NCBI RefSeq assembly: GCF_021654135.1
Contig: NZ_JAKGSD010000015.1
Location: forward strand, 97,160-161,159
Reading direction: 5' to 3'
Source: Amycolatopsis tucumanensis
GTDB lineage: Bacteria; Actinomycetota; Actinomycetes; Mycobacteriales; Pseudonocardiaceae
DNA length: 64,000 nt
The notes below the pieces were generated by a model, which worked only from the letters and a program-made list of their open reading frames with translations, made no database searches and had not been told where the DNA came from. How positions within the stretch are numbered: position 1 is the stretch's first letter; the number at the start of each line of letters is the position of its first letter. The translations under genes and the position numbers were made by a program. This document shows positions 16,574 to 25,412 of this stretch, one piece after another.

Positions 16574-17413
16574 CTAACGGGACGCGGCGGTGATGGTGTG
16601 CCGGAGCAGCAGCGCGGTGGTCACCGGGCCGACCCCGCCCGGCACGGGTGTCAGCGCCGCGACCCGCCCGGACAGCGACCGCGCGTCGGCGTCACCGGCG
16701 AGGCCGCCGTCCGGGGTTGGGTTGGTGCCCACGTCGACGACCACCGCGTGCGGGGCGACGTGCTCGGCGGTGATCAGCCCGGCCCGGCCGACGGCCACCA
16801 CGAGGACGTCGGCCTCCCGGGTGGACGCGGCGAGGTCCGCGGTGTGGCGGTGGCAGATCGTCACGGTCGCGTCCCTGGCCAGCAGCAGCTGCGCCGCGGG
16901 CTTGCCGACCACGGTGGAGCGCCCGACCACCACGGCGCGGCGCCCGGCCAGGGGCACCTCGTAGTGGTCGAGCAGCGCCAGCACCGCCGCGGCCGTCGCC
17001 GGCGGGTGCGCGGGCAGGCCGGCGGTGAGACGGCCGAGCGACAGCGGGTTGGCGCCGTCCACGTCCTTGGCCGGGTCGATCGCGGTGGCCAGCTCCTCCA
17101 GCCGGGCGCCGCCGGGCAGCGGGGTCTGCAGGATGATCCCGTGCACCGCCGGATCGGCGCTCAGCCGCTCCAGCTCGGCGGTGATGCCGGCCGGGGTGGC
17201 GGCCGCGCCGAGGTCCACGACATCGCACTGCACACCGCTGCGGGCCGCGGTCTTCGCGATCGAGCGCACGTACCAGGCGCTGGACTCGTCGTCGGTGGCG
17301 ACCACGACGGCCAGGCGGGGGTGCACGCCCCGCTCGGACAGGGCCGCGGCGTCAGCCGAGACCCCGTCCCGGATCTGCCTGCCCAGCTCGGTTCCACTGA
17401 GGACGGCGGTCAT
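16574..17413 (-). CDS. folD: Methylene-THF dehydrogenase/methenyl-THF cyclohydrolase
   Basis: A 279-residue bifunctional enzyme oxidising 5,10-methylene-THF to 10-formyl-THF. Family marks are SSAWYVRSIAKTA (Tyr and catalytic Lys), GIILQTPLPGG, DPAKDVDGANP, GRSTVVGKPAAQLLL and TPVPGGVGPVTTALLL. The segment normally PCTPxG reads HPPATAAAV here, a change near the substrate site. Its ATG overlaps the fchA stop by 4 bp. It would process the one-carbon units released by the dimethylglycine and sarcosine enzymes. Confidence 0.9.
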   Translation of the reverse strand: MTAVLSGTELGRQIRDGVSADAAALSERGVHPRLAVVVATDDESSAWYVRSIAKTAARSGVQCDVVDLGAAATPAGITAELERLSADPAVHGIILQTPLPGGARLEELATAIDPAKDVDGANPLSLGRLTAGLPAHPPATAAAVLALLDHYEVPLAGRRAVVVGRSTVVGKPAAQLLLARDATVTICHRHTADLAASTREADVLVVAVGRAGLITAEHVAPHAVVVDVGTNPTPDGGLAGDADARSLSGRVAALTPVPGGVGPVTTALLLRHTITAASR

Positions 17414-18030
17414 CGCGTGATCTGCTTCCGCACGGCGGTGGTCACGTCGTCGGCGCGGGCGATCGCCTGGTCCACGGTGGCGATCGCCGCGGTCAGCTCG
17501 TCGCGGGCCGGGCCCTCACCGATGCCGGACAGGTTGATCTCGACGTTCACCCTGGCCGTGGACAACGCCGCCCGCGCCGCGTCGGCCGCCGCGGCGACGT
17601 CGCTGATCACGTTGCGGTTGCCGATCGGCTGCAGCCGTTCGGTGAGGTTGACGATCTGCTTGGCGACCGCGATGACGCGGGCCGGGACCCGCCCGGCCTC
17701 CACCAGTGCCGCGCCGATCGCCCGCGACCGGGCCACCTTCTCGCGCTCGGTGGATTTCGGAAGGGCGTAGGCGCGGGTGACGGCCTGGAACGCGGCGGCG
17801 TCCTTCTCGGCCAGCGCCAGCGCGAGGGTGCGCAGGTCGTCGGCGTTGGCCCGGATCTGCGTGATCGCGTCGGCGTCCTGCCGGTACTTCTCGCCGTCGC
17901 TGTACCGGGCCACCATCGCGACCAGCGCCGCGCCCTGGGCGGCGTGCAGCGCGGCGGTGGCGCCGCCGCCCGGGGCGGGCACCCGGGCGGCGAGCGCGTC
18001 GAGGAACGCTTCGAGGGTCAGTGTGCGCAT
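17410..18030 (-). CDS. fchA: Cyclodeaminase-family methenyl-THF cyclohydrolase (FchA-like)
   Basis: A 206-residue all-helical protein of the formiminotransferase-cyclodeaminase C-terminal family. The start is typical (LEAFLDALAARVPAPGGGAT, then AALVAMVARYS). Stand-alone members act as methenyl-THF cyclohydrolase or formimino-THF cyclodeaminase. No formiminotransferase partner is present, and folD follows with a 4-bp overlap, so cyclohydrolysis during one-carbon oxidation is the likelier role. Confidence 0.8.
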   Translation of the reverse strand: MRTLTLEAFLDALAARVPAPGGGATAALHAAQGAALVAMVARYSDGEKYRQDADAITQIRANADDLRTLALALAEKDAAAFQAVTRAYALPKSTEREKVARSRAIGAALVEAGRVPARVIAVAKQIVNLTERLQPIGNRNVISDVAAAADAARAALSTARVNVEINLSGIGEGPARDELTAAIATVDQAIARADDVTTAVRKQITR

Positions 18031-18042
18031 CGGTGTCCGTCC

Positions 18043-20508
18043 TCAGCGCCGGATGCGCAGCATCTCGGGGTCGACCAGGGGTTCGGCGGCCACGGTGGCG
18101 CGCACCCGGCGGCCGAAGTAGCCGATCTCGACCGGCGTGCCCGGGGTCGCGGCGGCGGGCAGCCACGCGTAGGCGATCGGCACGCCCAGGGTGTGCGCGA
18201 ACGCGGCCGAGGTGACGTACCCGGCGGGCTCGCCGTCGAGGAACACCGGCTCGGAGCCGAGCACCACGCTGCGGCCGTCGTCGATCGTCAGGCAGGACAG
18301 CCGGCGTGTCACCGTCTCGTCGGTGACCTCGGCGATCGCGTCCCGGCCGACGAAGTCGCCCTTCTGCTTGCGCACCGCGAACCCGAGCCCGGCCTCGTAC
18401 GGGTTGTGCTCGGTGGTCATGTCCGTGCCCCACGACCGGTAGCCCTTCTCCAGCCGCAGGCTGTTGAACGCGGCGCGGCCCGCGGCGACCACCCCGAGCG
18501 GGCGGCCTGCCTCGAACAGCACGTCCCACAACCGCTGCCCGTACTCGGCGCTGGTGTAGATCTCCCAGCCGAGTTCGCCCACATAGGACAGTCGCATCGC
18601 GGTGACCGGGATCCCCGCGATGTGCGCGGGCATGCAGCGGAAGTACTTCAGCGCCTCGTGCGAGAAGTCGTCCCGGCTCAGCGGCTGGACGAGATCGCGC
18701 GCCAGCGGACCCCACACGCCGATGCAGCAGGTGCCGCCGGTGATGTCGCGGACCTGCACGTCCCCGCCCGCCTCGGACCGGAAGTAGGCCAGGTCGAGGT
18801 TGCCGTTCGCGCCGACCTGGAAGCGGTCCTCGCCCAGCCGGGCCACCGTCAGGTCGCTGCGGATCCCGCCGGCCTCGTCCAGCGCGAGCGTGTAGGTCAC
18901 CGAGCCGACCGACTTGTCCATCTTGCCGGTGGTGAGCCGGTCCAGGAACGCCAGCGCGCCCGGCCCGGACACCTCCAGGCGCTTGAGCGGGGTCATGTCG
19001 TAGAGGGCGACCGCGGTGCGGGTCTTCCACGCCTCGGCCGCGGCGATCGGGGAGTGGAACATCGCCGACCACGCGTCCCGTGACGGCGGCTGCCACTCCG
19101 GCGGCAGGTCCTTGACCAGGTGCGCGTTCGCCTCGTACCAGTGCGGCCGCTCCCAGCCGTGCGCCTCCAGGAAGAACGCGCCGAGCTCCTTCTGCCGCGC
19201 GTGGAACGGGCTGACCCGCAGGTCCCGCGGCGACAGCTTCGGCTGCAGCGGGTGCACCACGTCGTAGATCTCCACGAAGTTGCGCTGCGCGGTCTCGTCG
19301 ACGTAGGCCTCGGTGGTCTCGATCTCGTCGAACCGGTGCACGTCGCAGCCGTGCAGGGCGATCTCGCTGCGGCCGTCGACCAGCAGCTGCGCGACCGAGC
19401 GCGCCACGCCGGAGGAGTGCGTCACCCAGACCGCCTCGGCGATCCAGAACCCGGCGACGTCGGGAGACTCGCCGATCAGCGGGCCGCCGTCCGGGGTGAA
19501 GGAGAAGATCCCGTTGAACCCGGTCTCGATCTTCGCCGACCGCAGCGACGGCAGCAGCTGCCTGCTGTGCTCCCAGGAGGGCGCGAAGTCCTCCTCGGTG
19601 AACGGCAGCATCGACGGCATCGCCGCCTCGGTGAGGTCGTCGTCGGAGACCTCGGGCAGGTCGGACAGGCGCACCGGCATCGGGCGGTGCGCGTAGGAGC
19701 CGATGCCGAGGCAGTCGACGTGCTCGCGGTAGTACAGGTCGCGGTCCTGGTGGCGCAGGATCGGCAGCCCGGCCTCGGTCAGCTCGTCGTTGCGCCCCAC
19801 CAGGTCCGCGACCTGGCCGGTGCGCACGTACTGGTGCGCCAGCGGCAGCAGTGGCACCCGCATGCCGACCATCTCGCCGATCGCCTGGCCCCAGAACCCG
19901 GCGCAGGACACCACGATGTCGGCGGGGAAGTCGCCGGCGGTGGTGCGCACGCCGGTGACCCGTCCGCCGGTGTGGGAGATGCCGGTGACCCGGACGCTGC
20001 CGTGGAACTCGGCGCCGCGGGATTCGGCGCGGCGCCGCAGGGCCACCACGGCGCGCGCGGCCTTGGCGAGCCCGTCGGTCGGGGTGTGGAACCCGCCGAG
20101 GACCTGCTCGGGGTCGAGCAGCGGGTGCAGCCGCACGCACTCCTCGGGGCCGACGACCTCGCCGGGCACGCCCCACGAGGTGGCCCAGCCCTGCTTGCGG
20201 TGCAGGTCGGCCAGGCGCTCCGGGGTGGTGGCGACCTCCAGGCCGCCGACCTGGTTGAAGCACCAGGCGCCGTCCACGTCCAGGCTCTTGAGCTTGTTCA
20301 CCGTGTAGGTGGCGAACTCGGTCATCGTCTTCGACGGGTTCGTCTGGTACACCAGGCCCGGCGCGTGCGAGGTCGAGCCGCCGGTCAGCGGGAGCGGACC
20401 CTGGTCGAGGACCGTGATCCGGGTCCACCCGCGCTCGGTCAGCTCGTCGGCCAGGTTCGCGCCGACGATGCCGGCGCCGATGATGACAACCCGGGGTGTG
20501 GTGCTCAT
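18043..20508 (-). CDS. dmg: Dimethylglycine dehydrogenase/oxidase, FAD plus GcvT fusion
   Basis: An 821-residue protein with an N-terminal DAO-type FAD domain (residues about 5-370, VVIIGAGIVGANLADELTER), a linker domain (around DPLRVSPFHARQKELGAFF-like sequence), and a C-terminal GcvT THF-binding domain (about 430-820, TAVALYDMTPLKRLEVSGP and LSYVGELGWEIYTSAEY). It removes one methyl from dimethylglycine to give sarcosine and loads it on THF as methylene-THF. STSHAPGLVYQTNPSKTM matches the flavin-attachment region of this family. It sits 20 bp after soxG in the operon. Confidence 0.9.
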   Translation of the reverse strand: MSTTPRVVIIGAGIVGANLADELTERGWTRITVLDQGPLPLTGGSTSHAPGLVYQTNPSKTMTEFATYTVNKLKSLDVDGAWCFNQVGGLEVATTPERLADLHRKQGWATSWGVPGEVVGPEECVRLHPLLDPEQVLGGFHTPTDGLAKAARAVVALRRRAESRGAEFHGSVRVTGISHTGGRVTGVRTTAGDFPADIVVSCAGFWGQAIGEMVGMRVPLLPLAHQYVRTGQVADLVGRNDELTEAGLPILRHQDRDLYYREHVDCLGIGSYAHRPMPVRLSDLPEVSDDDLTEAAMPSMLPFTEEDFAPSWEHSRQLLPSLRSAKIETGFNGIFSFTPDGGPLIGESPDVAGFWIAEAVWVTHSSGVARSVAQLLVDGRSEIALHGCDVHRFDEIETTEAYVDETAQRNFVEIYDVVHPLQPKLSPRDLRVSPFHARQKELGAFFLEAHGWERPHWYEANAHLVKDLPPEWQPPSRDAWSAMFHSPIAAAEAWKTRTAVALYDMTPLKRLEVSGPGALAFLDRLTTGKMDKSVGSVTYTLALDEAGGIRSDLTVARLGEDRFQVGANGNLDLAYFRSEAGGDVQVRDITGGTCCIGVWGPLARDLVQPLSRDDFSHEALKYFRCMPAHIAGIPVTAMRLSYVGELGWEIYTSAEYGQRLWDVLFEAGRPLGVVAAGRAAFNSLRLEKGYRSWGTDMTTEHNPYEAGLGFAVRKQKGDFVGRDAIAEVTDETVTRRLSCLTIDDGRSVVLGSEPVFLDGEPAGYVTSAAFAHTLGVPIAYAWLPAAATPGTPVEIGYFGRRVRATVAAEPLVDPEMLRIRR

Positions 20509-20528
20509 CGTGGTCTCCTGTCTGTGGT

Positions 20529-21116
20529 CTACGAGGTGGCCCCGGCGGGCTGGAACTCCAGCGCCGCGTCGAGGAGCCAGTCGGCGAGGTATCCGGCGAA
20601 CGAGGGCCGCACGAACACGCGGAAGTCCTCGCCCGCGCCGAGCGCGAGCAGCAGCACGGGGGCCTGCCCGAGTGTCGTCTGCGCGGCGCTTCCGGCGGGG
20701 AACGCCAGCGGGTGCAGGTCGAGCGAGCAGCCGGTGGCCAGGACGTCCCGCGCGTGCCGTCCGCTGACGCGGATTCCGGTGCGCTGCGCGGAAACGTCGA
20801 TGGCGGCTCCGCCGCGTGGCCGGACCGCAGCGCCCAGCCGCGCCTCCAGTTCGTGCCCCTGCGCGGCGGTGCTGGTGACGAGCCATTCGTCCGGGCCGAG
20901 CCAGACGATCTGCCCGTCGGCGGCGTAGACCCAGGTGTTGGGCTCGGTGGGCAGCGGGGTGCCGAGCACGTCGGCCGGTGGCGTGACGCGCAGGTCGACC
21001 GCGGCCACCGGCGGCTCGGCCTCCAGGTTCAGGCCGGTCGCGTTGCGCGAGGCGGCGGCCAGCGACGGGATCCACTGCTGCAGCGGATGCGTGGGGTAGA
21101 GGCGCGGGTCAGCCAT
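20529..21116 (-). CDS. soxG: Sarcosine oxidase gamma subunit
   Basis: A 195-residue protein of the SoxG/GcvT-like fold, recognisable by WLGPDEWLVTSTA and DVSAQRTGIRVSGRHARDVLATGCSLDL in two parts. It is a structural subunit of heterotetrameric sarcosine oxidase. It overlaps the soxA stop by 8 bp, in the standard soxBDAG order. An ATG beginning MADPRLYPTHPLQQW fits the family. Confidence 0.88.
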   Translation of the reverse strand: MADPRLYPTHPLQQWIPSLAAASRNATGLNLEAEPPVAAVDLRVTPPADVLGTPLPTEPNTWVYAADGQIVWLGPDEWLVTSTAAQGHELEARLGAAVRPRGGAAIDVSAQRTGIRVSGRHARDVLATGCSLDLHPLAFPAGSAAQTTLGQAPVLLLALGAGEDFRVFVRPSFAGYLADWLLDAALEFQPAGATS

Positions 21117-23889
21117 CGCGGCGTGCTCCTTCCGGGTCGACCAGCACGATTCCGCCGATCTCGGCGGGCACCAGGGCGCCGTCGACCGGGACGTGGACGG
21201 TGTCGCCGATGCGCGCCTGCCCGCCCTTGACCAGGGCCAGCGCGAACGGGCGGCCCAGCTCGGCGCTGTGGTAGCTGGAGGTGACGTGGCCGAGCATCGG
21301 CACCGGCGGCGGGGGCAGGGTGCCGTCCGGGCGGAACTCCACGACCTGGGAGCCCTCCGGCAGCTTGGTCCGCGCGTCGGCGGGCAGGAGCGACACCAGC
21401 TGCTTGCGCAGCGGGTTGGTGTTCTCCGGGCGGGTGAACGAGCGCTTGCCGACGAAGTCCCGCTTCTTCTTCGACACCGCCCAGCCCAGGCCGAGGTCGT
21501 GCGGGCTGACGGTGCCGTCGGTGTCCTGCCCGACGATCGGGTAGCCCTTCTCCGCGCGCAGCACGTGCATGGTTTCCGTGCCGTACGGGGTGATGTTCCA
21601 GCGCGCGCCTGCCGAGAGCAGGCGCAGCCACATCGCCCTGGCGTACCAGGAGTTCACGTTGACCTCGAACGCCAGCTCACCGGAGAACGAGATGCGGGCG
21701 ATGCGCACCGGGACGCCGTCGACCTCGGTGTCCTGCCAGGACATGAACGGGAACGCCTCGTTGGACACGTCCAGGTGCGGGAAGGCCGCGGCGATCACGT
21801 CGCGCGAGCGCGGCCCGACGACCGGGAACACCGACCACTGCTCGGTCACCGAGGTCAGGTGCACGCGCAGGTCCGGCCACTCGGTCTGCAGCCACTCCTC
21901 CATCCAGTCCAGCACGCGCGCCGCGCCGCCGGTGGTGGTGACGACCAGGAACCGGTCCTCGGCCAGCCGCAGCACCGTGCCGTCGTCGAACACCATGCCG
22001 TCGTTGCCGCACATGACGCCGTAGCGCACGCGCCCGACCTTCAGGGTGCTCATCATGTTGGTGTAGAGCCGGTCGAGCAGCTCGGCGGCGTCCGGGCCCT
22101 GCACGTCGATCTTGCCCAGGGTGGAGCCGTCCAGGATGCCGACCCCGCCGCGGACCGCGGCGCACTCGCGCAGCACGGCGGCGTCCATGTTCTCGTGCGG
22201 CGCCGGGTAGTAGCGGGCCCGCTTCCACTGCCCGACGTCCTCGAACACCGCCCCCGCCGCGACGTGCCAGCTGTGCAGCGAGGTGATCCGCTCGGGGTCG
22301 AACAGCTTCCCGCGCTCCCGCCCGGCCAGCGCGGCGAACGCCACCGGGGTGTAGGGCGGGCGGAACGTCGTGGTGCCGGTGTCCTCGACCGGTTTGCCGA
22401 GCAGCTCGGCGACGATGCCGGAGGCGATCACCCCGGACGTCTTGCCCTGGTCGTGTGCGGTGCCGATGGTGGTGTAGCGCTTGATGTGCTCGACCGACCG
22501 CAGCCCGGCGCCGACCGCGCGCTCGATGTCGGCGACCGTCGCGTCGCGCTGGATGTCCACGAACTGGCGGGCCGGGTCGCCTTCGGTGCGCCACAGCACC
22601 AGCGGCGGCGTGGTCTCCGGCTCCGCGGGCGTGGCTGGTGCGTCGTCCCCGGCGCCGTCGCGCAGGCAGCCGGCGAGGTCGAACGTGCCGTTCGCCGCGC
22701 CGATCACCGACACCCCGGGGATCGGCTCGGCCGGGCGGAACGCGCCCAGCGCCGGGTCGTACCGCAACGCGCCGCGGACGTGGCTGAACAGGTGCGCGGC
22801 GGGGTTCCAGCCGCCGGAGGTCAGCAGCAGGTCGCACGGCAGCGACTCGGCCTTGCCCGCGGTGACCGTGTCCACGCCGGTGATCCGGACCTCGCCGGTG
22901 GTGCCGACGACGGCGCTGCCCGGCCGCACGGCGATCGACCGTTCCCGGCACAGCGCGGCCCAGTGCTCCGGCGCGCTCGGGCGGGCGTCGAGGACGGTGA
23001 CCCGCGCCCCGGCGTGCTCCAGGTCCAGCGCGGCAGCGTAGGCGGAGTCGTTGGTGGTGAACACGACGACCTCGCGTCCGGCGAGCACCCCGTAGCGGTG
23101 CAGGTAGTCACGCGCCGCGGAGGCGAGCATGATGCCCGGCCGGTCGTTGTCGGCGAACACCACCGGCCGCTCGTGCGCGCCGGTCGCGACCACGACGTGC
23201 CGCGCGCGGATCCGGTGCACCCGCTGGCGCGAGAGGTTGCGCGGCGCGGCGGTGCCGAGGTGGTCGGTGCGCCGCTCCAGCGCCAGCACGAACCCGTCGT
23301 CGTACTGCCCGAACGCCGTGGTGCGCTGCAGGTGCAGCACCTCCGGGGCGGCGGCCAGCTCGGCCACCACCTCGGCGACGAACTCGCGCGACGGCCGCCC
23401 GTCGATCACCTCGGTGCCGGTCAGCGAGCCACCCGCGTCGGCCCGGTCGTCGACGAGCACGACCCGCTCCCCGCGCCGTGCGGCGGACCGCGCGGCCAGC
23501 AACCCGGCCGGGCCCGCCCCGACGACGAGCGTGTCGCAGTGCGTGTGCTTGCGGTCGTAGCGGGCGGTGTCGGCCACCTCGGCGAGCCGACCCTGCCCGG
23601 CAAGCCCGCGCGCGACGAGCCCGTCGGTCAGCTCGACGGTCGCGGCGAGCAGCATCGGCTCCGGGAACGGCTCCTCGATCTGCACCAGCCCGGTCGGGTC
23701 CTCGACCCACGCCGCGCCGATCCCGCGCGGGCGGCCGAACTTCACGCTCGTGCCCACCGCGTGCACGCCGTGGGCGAGCAGCGCCGAGGCCAGCGTGTCG
23801 CCCGGGTGGCCGGTGTAGGTGACCCCGTCGAAGGTGAACCCGACGGTGCCGGTGCGGTCGATCCGGCCGTAACCCTTGATGCGGCTCAT
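21109..23889 (-). CDS. soxA: Sarcosine oxidase alpha subunit
   Basis: A 926-residue subunit. An N-terminal ferredoxin-like segment (FTFDGVTYTGHPGDTLASALL) precedes an NAD-binding flavoprotein fold (LVVGAGPAGLLAARSAARRG) and a C-terminal GcvT-type THF domain (about 560-926, ARISFSGELAFEVNVNSWY). In the family this subunit binds NAD+ and folate, and the alpha C-terminal half captures the methyl as methylene-THF. Length matches the normal 960-residue class. It overlaps soxD by 4 bp. Confidence 0.92.
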   Translation of the reverse strand: MSRIKGYGRIDRTGTVGFTFDGVTYTGHPGDTLASALLAHGVHAVGTSVKFGRPRGIGAAWVEDPTGLVQIEEPFPEPMLLAATVELTDGLVARGLAGQGRLAEVADTARYDRKHTHCDTLVVGAGPAGLLAARSAARRGERVVLVDDRADAGGSLTGTEVIDGRPSREFVAEVVAELAAAPEVLHLQRTTAFGQYDDGFVLALERRTDHLGTAAPRNLSRQRVHRIRARHVVVATGAHERPVVFADNDRPGIMLASAARDYLHRYGVLAGREVVVFTTNDSAYAAALDLEHAGARVTVLDARPSAPEHWAALCRERSIAVRPGSAVVGTTGEVRITGVDTVTAGKAESLPCDLLLTSGGWNPAAHLFSHVRGALRYDPALGAFRPAEPIPGVSVIGAANGTFDLAGCLRDGAGDDAPATPAEPETTPPLVLWRTEGDPARQFVDIQRDATVADIERAVGAGLRSVEHIKRYTTIGTAHDQGKTSGVIASGIVAELLGKPVEDTGTTTFRPPYTPVAFAALAGRERGKLFDPERITSLHSWHVAAGAVFEDVGQWKRARYYPAPHENMDAAVLRECAAVRGGVGILDGSTLGKIDVQGPDAAELLDRLYTNMMSTLKVGRVRYGVMCGNDGMVFDDGTVLRLAEDRFLVVTTTGGAARVLDWMEEWLQTEWPDLRVHLTSVTEQWSVFPVVGPRSRDVIAAAFPHLDVSNEAFPFMSWQDTEVDGVPVRIARISFSGELAFEVNVNSWYARAMWLRLLSAGARWNITPYGTETMHVLRAEKGYPIVGQDTDGTVSPHDLGLGWAVSKKKRDFVGKRSFTRPENTNPLRKQLVSLLPADARTKLPEGSQVVEFRPDGTLPPPPVPMLGHVTSSYHSAELGRPFALALVKGGQARIGDTVHVPVDGALVPAEIGGIVLVDPEGARRDG

Positions 23890-24167
23890 GACGCCACCTC
23901 CGGTGCGGACTGGCCCATCGGGTACACGGCCAGGAACTCGTAGGTCCGGGTGTCGCGGACCGCGTTGAACCAGCGACGGCAGCCGGCCGCGTGGCTCCAG
24001 CGTTCGGCGAACGGGCCCTTGGGGTTGTCGCGGAAGAAGACGAAGTGCGCCCACTCCTCGTCGGACAACGCGGCGGGGTCGTCCGGGTAGGCGAGGTGGG
24101 CCTGGCCGCCGTAGTGGAACTCCACTTCCTCGCGCGGCCCGCACCACGGGCAGGTGATGAGTTGCAT
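23886..24167 (-). CDS. soxD: Sarcosine oxidase delta subunit
   Basis: A 93-residue protein beginning MQLITCPWCGPREEVEF. The C6-x-x-C9 pair and a later GCRRWFN cysteine supply the structural zinc site of SoxD. It stabilises the alpha/beta interface of sarcosine oxidase. It lies between soxB and soxA as in other soxBDAG clusters. Confidence 0.92.
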   Translation of the reverse strand: MQLITCPWCGPREEVEFHYGGQAHLAYPDDPAALSDEEWAHFVFFRDNPKGPFAERWSHAAGCRRWFNAVRDTRTYEFLAVYPMGQSAPEVAS

Positions 24168-24176
24168 GCGTGGCTC

Positions 24177-25412
24177 CTAGTGGGCGACGGCGGCGGCGCC
24201 GTGCTCGTCGACGAGCGCGCCGGTGACGAAGCGGTCCAGGCCGAACGGCTCGACGTACGGGTGCGGCTCGCCGTTGGCGATCGTGTCGGCCAGGCACCAG
24301 CCCAGGCCCGGGGTGGCCTTGAACCCGCCGGTGCCCCAGCCGCAGTTGAGGTAGACGTTGTCGTAGGGCGTGCGGCCGACGATCGGCGAGGCGTCCGGCG
24401 TGACGTCCACGATCCCGGCCCAGCTGCGCAGCAGGTGCGCCCGGGCGAACACGGGGAACAGCTCCACCGCGGCTGCCATCTGCCGCTCGATGATGTGGAA
24501 GGCGCCGCGCTGGCCGTACCCGTTGTAGGAGTCCACGCCCGCGCCCATCACCAGTTCGCCCTTGTGCGCCTGGGACACGTAGACGTGCACGGCGTTGGAC
24601 ATCACGATCGTCGGGTGCACCGGCTCCAGCAGCTCCGACACCAGGGCCTGCAGCGGGTGCGACTGCAGCGGCGCCCGCACGCCGAGCTGGTCCAGCAGCA
24701 CCGAGGTGTGCCCGGCCGCGCACAGCGCGACGGTGCCGCAGGCGATGTCGCCGCGGCTGGTCCGCACCCCGGTCACCCGATCACCGTCCACAGTGAACCC
24801 GGTGACCTCGCAGTCCTGGATCAGGTCGATCCCGGCCTCGTCGGCCCGGCGGGCGAAACCCCATGCGACGTAGTCGTGCTTGGCGATGCCCGCGCGCGGC
24901 TGGTACGTCGCGCCCAGCACCGGGTACCGGATGTCGCCGGAGACGTTGACGATCGGGCAGACCTTGGCGACCTCGTCGGGGGAGAGCCACTCGGCGTCGA
25001 TGCCGTTGAGCTTGTTGGCCTCCACCCGCCGCACGCTGTCGCGCACGTCCTGCTCGGTGTGCGCCAGGTTCAGCACCCCGCGCTGGGAGAACAGGATCGG
25101 ATAGCCCAGGTCGTCTTCGAGGCCCTCCCACAGCTTCAGGGCGTGCTCGTAGATCGCCGCGGAGGCGTCCCACAGGTAGTTGGAGCGGATCAGCGTGGTG
25201 TTGCGGGCCATGTTCCCGCCGGCCAGCCAGCCGCGCTCCAGGACCGCGACGTTGGTGATGCCGTGGTTGCGCGCCAGGTAGTGCGCGGTGGCCAGGCCGT
25301 GCCCGCCGCCGCCGACGATCACGACGTCGTAGCCGCGCTTCGGTTCCGGGTTGCGCCACAGGAAGTCCGGGTGGTCGGGCAGGTGCGCGCCGGGGGGCTG
25401 GGGGGTGGTCAT
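24177..25412 (-). CDS. soxB: Sarcosine oxidase beta subunit
   Basis: A 411-residue DAO-family flavoprotein with the FAD motif DVVIVGGGGHGLATAHYLA and the SoxB segment LERGWLAGGNMARNTTLIRSNY. The C-terminal part has WAGIVDVTPDASPIVG and LNCGWGTGGFKATPG. It oxidises sarcosine; SoxB enzymes also carry covalently bound FMN. The ATG overlaps the glyA stop by 4 bp, so expression is coupled to serine hydroxymethyltransferase. Confidence 0.93.
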   Translation of the reverse strand: MTTPQPPGAHLPDHPDFLWRNPEPKRGYDVVIVGGGGHGLATAHYLARNHGITNVAVLERGWLAGGNMARNTTLIRSNYLWDASAAIYEHALKLWEGLEDDLGYPILFSQRGVLNLAHTEQDVRDSVRRVEANKLNGIDAEWLSPDEVAKVCPIVNVSGDIRYPVLGATYQPRAGIAKHDYVAWGFARRADEAGIDLIQDCEVTGFTVDGDRVTGVRTSRGDIACGTVALCAAGHTSVLLDQLGVRAPLQSHPLQALVSELLEPVHPTIVMSNAVHVYVSQAHKGELVMGAGVDSYNGYGQRGAFHIIERQMAAAVELFPVFARAHLLRSWAGIVDVTPDASPIVGRTPYDNVYLNCGWGTGGFKATPGLGWCLADTIANGEPHPYVEPFGLDRFVTGALVDEHGAAAVAH